A stretch of DNA of 64,000 nucleotides, taken from positions 173,647 through 237,646 of the forward strand of contig JACIXD010000001.1 in NCBI GenBank assembly GCA_014360645.1, read 5' to 3'. The DNA comes from Actinomycetota bacterium (GTDB lineage Bacteria; Actinomycetota; Geothermincolia; Geothermincolales; RBG-13-55-18). Made by a program: the position numbers and the translations under genes. The notes under the pieces were generated by a model, which was given only the letters and a program-made list of their open reading frames with translations, made no database searches and was not told the DNA's origin. This document shows, piece by piece, positions 61,234 to 64,000 of the stretch; the stretch's first letter is position 1; every line of letters begins with the position of its first letter.

Positions 61234-62412
61234 GTGAGCTTGAGGACAGTGCTTCATTACAAGGCGGGAGCATATCTGCCGATGACGGAGAACTGGTTGC
61301 ATGCCCAGCTCAAGAACCTCAGGCGCTACCGGCCCGTCGTATACTGCCATGACACCGAGAATCTCCCGGTATTCCCCCTCGACAAGGTGCGCAGCCTGGA
61401 CTTGAAGCGCGGCAGCCGTAACCCGGAGGTCTTTCTGAACCGCGCTGGCAGGAAAGTGCTCGGTTGCTATCCCGCCTTCGCCCTTGCCGCCCGTATCGAT
61501 CGGGCATGCATCATCCACGCCCATTTCGGCCCCTCTGGTTTCGAGGCTATTGGGCTCAAGAGGTTGCTGGGGATACCCGTCCTGACCTCATTTTATGGTT
61601 ACGACCTTGGAGCGCTTTTCGACTGGGCCCCGGAATGGAAGAAGAGATACGAGGTGCTCTTTGAACGTGGGGATATGTTCGTGGTCGAGGGTGCACACAT
61701 GAAAAGCGTTCTCGCCGGCCTGGGTTGCGAAAGAGGAAAGATCGTCGTCAACCATCTCGGTGTGGACTTGGACTCCCTGCCGTGCCAACTGAGGAAACCA
61801 CCCCCGGACGGGACTGTCAGAGTCCTGGCCGCCGCAAGTTTCCGTGAGAAGAAGGGCCTGCCCTACGCGGTGGAGGCGTTCGGGATGGCCAGGGCGGCCT
61901 CGAGCAGCCTTGATATGAGCATGACCATCATAGGGGGATCGAGAGGCGTCGATGCTGATGAGAAGGAACGTGAGAAGGTGTTGGAGGCCATCCGGCATTA
62001 CGGCCTCGAGGATTGCGTCCGCCTTTTAGGATATCAGCCCTACGAGATTTTCAGGAAAGCTCTGTACGATCACCATATTTTCATCGCCCCCAGTGTGGCC
62101 GCTTCAGACGGCGATATCGAGGGCGGAGCGCCGGTGGCGATTATAGAGGCGTCGGCATCGGGAATGCCGGTGATCTCGACCTGGCATTGCGATATCCCGG
62201 AAGTAGTGATCGATGGCGAGAGCGGTTATCTCGTGCCGGAAAGGGACGCGGAGGCGCTGGCCGCCTGCTTGGCTGACCTAGCGAGCGATCCGTCGAGGTG
62301 GGTTGTTATGGGACGACATGGCAGAGAGCATATCGAAAAGCATTATGATGCCCGGCACCAGGCTGAGAAACTGGAGGGCATATATGACAGCGTGCTTTAC
62401 GGCGGTGCGTGA
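61234..62412 (+). CDS. Glycosyltransferase family 4 (WcaL/AmsK-like)
   Basis: 392 residues from GTG 61234. Opens RTVLHYKAGAYLPMTENWLH, as in colanic-acid-type WcaL and AmsK enzymes; IIHAHFGPSGFEAIGLKRLL and TSFYGYDLGALFDWAPEW are the acceptor half. Donor half: LAAASFREKKGLPYAVEAF, LLGYQPYEIFRKALYDHHIF, APSVAASDGDIEGGAPVAII with the EX7E glutamates near EGGAPVAIIEASASG, and TWHCDIPEVVIDGESGYLVP. The last sugar-adding steps of a capsule-like unit are typical for this subfamily. 21 bases after the flippase. Confidence 0.92.
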   Translation: MSLRTVLHYKAGAYLPMTENWLHAQLKNLRRYRPVVYCHDTENLPVFPLDKVRSLDLKRGSRNPEVFLNRAGRKVLGCYPAFALAARIDRACIIHAHFGPSGFEAIGLKRLLGIPVLTSFYGYDLGALFDWAPEWKKRYEVLFERGDMFVVEGAHMKSVLAGLGCERGKIVVNHLGVDLDSLPCQLRKPPPDGTVRVLAAASFREKKGLPYAVEAFGMARAASSSLDMSMTIIGGSRGVDADEKEREKVLEAIRHYGLEDCVRLLGYQPYEIFRKALYDHHIFIAPSVAASDGDIEGGAPVAIIEASASGMPVISTWHCDIPEVVIDGESGYLVPERDAEALAACLADLASDPSRWVVMGRHGREHIEKHYDARHQAEKLEGIYDSVLYGGA

Positions 62413-62447
62413 TATGCTTGCTTTCATGACGGGGCACGGAACATGGG

Positions 62448-63404
62448 ATGGGAATCATGGCGAGTGCGGGTAGATCGAGCATTCCACTGGTAAGCGTTAT
62501 ACTGCCGACGTACAATCGCGCTCCCAGCCTGGCCAGGGCGATAGAGAGCGTGTTGAACCAGAGTTACGGAGAGATCGAGGTTTTGGTGGTGGACGACGGG
62601 TCGGTTGATGGGACGATGGGATTGATACGGGGGTTCGACGACCCGAGGTTGAGATATTTCCGACTTGAAAGGAATGCCGGTGCCGCACATGCCAGGAACG
62701 TGGGGCTGCGATCCGCACGCGGTGAGTACATCGCCTTCCAGGATTCCGACGACGAGTGGATGCCGGATAAGTTGCACAGACAGCTCCGAGCGCTGGAGGA
62801 TCATCCGGAGGCGGCGGTGGCCTATACCGACATGATCTGGGTAAGCGACGACGGTCGTCGGGAATACATGAGCGCGCCGGAAGTGGATATGGGGCGCCTG
62901 GTCGGTAGGGACGGCAGGGAATACCAGGTTTTCAGGCTGGGCATCCAGACGGTGCTGGCGAGAGCGTATTGCATCCATGAGATAGGGTTCTTCGACGAGA
63001 CCCTCCCCAGGTTCATCGACCTTGATTTTATGATCCGCCTCTCCATCAAATACCCATTTGTTTACCTGCGCGAGCCGCTGGTCGTATATCACAGTTCGCA
63101 GGGCATCAGCGCCAACGTTTATAACGAATACCTCGCGCGTCGCATGCTCCTGGCGAAGTATGAAGAGCGCATGAGGGGCGAAAAGTCGTTTCTTGGTCAC
63201 CAGTATTTTTGCATGGGCCGCGCCTTGATGCGCAGCGGAAGGTTCGCGGAGGGCAGGAGATGGCTCCTCAGATCGGCAGCGGCTCAGCCTTTATCTCCGG
63301 CCTATCTCTGCCACGCCAGTGCTTCCCTCCTGGGCGAAAAGATATACGCCGCCCTCATCGCCCGATGGGGAGAAAAAAGTCGGGCCGGCGAACGTATCCC
63401 GTGA
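62448..63404 (+). CDS. Glycosyltransferase family 2
   Basis: 318 residues; the start could be ATG 62448 or 62457, neither with a strong ribosome site. GT-A: VSVILPTYNRAPSLARAIES, VLVVDDGSVDGTMGLIRGF, ERNAGAAHARNVGLRSARGE, donor/metal site IAFQDSDDEWMPDKL; acceptor part EIGFFDETLPRFIDLDFMIR. The C-terminal helical tail (FCMGRALMRSGRFAEGRRWL) resembles a TPR-like extension. Classical WcaA/WfgS-type enzyme. Followed by a convergent glycosyltransferase on the minus strand. Confidence 0.9.
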   Translation: MGIMASAGRSSIPLVSVILPTYNRAPSLARAIESVLNQSYGEIEVLVVDDGSVDGTMGLIRGFDDPRLRYFRLERNAGAAHARNVGLRSARGEYIAFQDSDDEWMPDKLHRQLRALEDHPEAAVAYTDMIWVSDDGRREYMSAPEVDMGRLVGRDGREYQVFRLGIQTVLARAYCIHEIGFFDETLPRFIDLDFMIRLSIKYPFVYLREPLVVYHSSQGISANVYNEYLARRMLLAKYEERMRGEKSFLGHQYFCMGRALMRSGRFAEGRRWLLRSAAAQPLSPAYLCHASASLLGEKIYAALIARWGEKSRAGERIP

Positions 63405-63516
63405 AGTCCGGGAGCGCGGAGCCACCATAAGGCCTCTGGGTTTGAGTCGATAGGAATCGGGACCGCTTTGGCCGAGGGTTTCGACAGCCGCTGATAAGCT
63501 GGGTTCGTGTTTGGTG

Positions 63517-64000
63517 TCATGCCCGGCGGGATATGCATGAATGAAGGATAGACCCCACGTCCTTCGCCCATGCATTCCAGTTTAGCCTTTCTTCGTAGTG
63601 ACGACGCGACGAGGCTCTGAGCCGAAGATATTCGTCCTCGTCGGTTATCACGGCGCGGATCAATGACGCGTACTCGCGGCCCCTAGCCTCAGGCGCCAGA
63701 ACGTATCCGTTTACGCCGTCTTGCACCGCTTCCGGCAGGCCTCCTGTGGCCCTTGCCAGCACCGGTAGTCCGAATGCGCTCGCTTCGGGTATAACGAAGG
63801 CAAAGGCCTCCGCCCTGCTCGGAAGGAGCAGGAAATCCGCATCCATATACAGGCGCGCCAGCTCCCGGGCGTGTTCCTTGACGTTCTTGTCCAGGTAAGG
63901 TATGACCCTCAAGCGGGGATGGCGCAGGTTTTCAGGCGGCCGGCAGCCGCACACGGTCAGGGAAGCCGCGACACCCATCCTCTCCAGCTCGAGCAGCGTC
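63517..64000 (-). CDS. Glycosyltransferase family 4, N-terminal part outside window
   Basis: The frame is open to the right edge (LLELERMGVAASLTVCGC at the boundary), so only about the last 160 residues are visible. Donor half of GT-B: ARLYMDADFLLLPSRAEAFA followed by FVIPEASAFGLPVLARATGG with the EX7E motif, LPEAVQDGVNGYVLAPEARG and a helical end (ASSRRHYEERLNWNAWAKDV). It ends 113 bases from the convergent GT2 stop, with no clear terminator between. Confidence 0.88.
   Translation of the reverse strand, partial: TLLELERMGVAASLTVCGCRPPENLRHPRLRVIPYLDKNVKEHARELARLYMDADFLLLPSRAEAFAFVIPEASAFGLPVLARATGGLPEAVQDGVNGYVLAPEARGREYASLIRAVITDEDEYLRLRASSRRHYEERLNWNAWAKDVGSILHSCISRRA

Noticed and set aside
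1..64000. tRNA, rRNA, riboswitch or prophage genes.
   Set aside because: No cloverleaf, rRNA-like stretch, known riboswitch core or phage structural gene was recognised on either strand by reading; a dedicated covariance-model search would be needed to exclude small RNAs.

Overview
The window is very GC-rich DNA with many GTG and TTG starts, dense co-directional genes, and strong AGGAGG-type ribosome sites. Its left end is a chromosomal housekeeping segment (mfd, then a tetrapyrrole-methylase/MazG fusion like YabN, then a SpoIID-like protein), an order seen in Gram-positive lineages. Taken with the secreted proteins built from ERxMYF / WYFAEG repeats, this suggests a deep-branching Actinomycetota-like bacterium. 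That is an inference from gene content; no rRNA gene is present to test it.

Layout. 0-5.4 kb holds mfd, a MNT/HEPN toxin-antitoxin pair on the minus strand, and mazG. 5.4-7.9 kb is a SpoIID-domain secreted protein with four about 104-residue repeats. 8.0-17.0 kb is an ABC polysaccharide exporter followed by two degenerate methyltransferase-like genes and four GT4 glycosyltransferases, three of them recent paralogs sharing a 353-bp identical tract. 17.3-20.4 kb is a five-PAS plus GAF histidine kinase. 21-25.5 kb holds two large GT-C-type membrane proteins, and 25.7-27.2 kb a CoA-ligase alpha-type protein. 27.4-30.2 kb is a secreted FG-GAP protein with the same repeat family. 31-38.2 kb holds glycosyltransferases and a glycosidase whose barrel is interrupted by these repeats. 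38.3-42.5 kb holds ugd, a second MNT/HEPN module (here with a fused ribbon-helix-helix domain), a lipoprotein and an SMR-type transporter.

42.6-64 kb is a second, more heterogeneous glycan locus: GT4 and GT2 enzymes, a Glf-like flavoprotein, GT-C membrane proteins, a DegT aminotransferase, a hexapeptide acyltransferase, an AsnB homolog lacking the amidotransferase cysteine, a Wzx-type flippase and further glycosyltransferases. Codon use here is visibly less GC-extreme. Between about 54.0 and 57.5 kb lies a decay zone: an IS256-family remnant, a 5'-truncated IS1634-like transposase, the 3' piece of an ATP-grasp gene, a frameshifted PHP gene and a methyltransferase frameshifted near its end.

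Together the genes describe cell-envelope glycan production: nucleotide-sugar oxidation (ugd), sugar amination and acylation, assembly by at least fourteen glycosyltransferases, and two kinds of export machinery (ABC exporter and Wzx flippase). They are accompanied by secreted proteins that share one modular surface repeat on three unrelated scaffolds. The most unusual features are that repeat family, the split glycosidase, the insertion of a beta-sandwich module into a GT-B enzyme, and the RHH-nucleotidyltransferase fusion.
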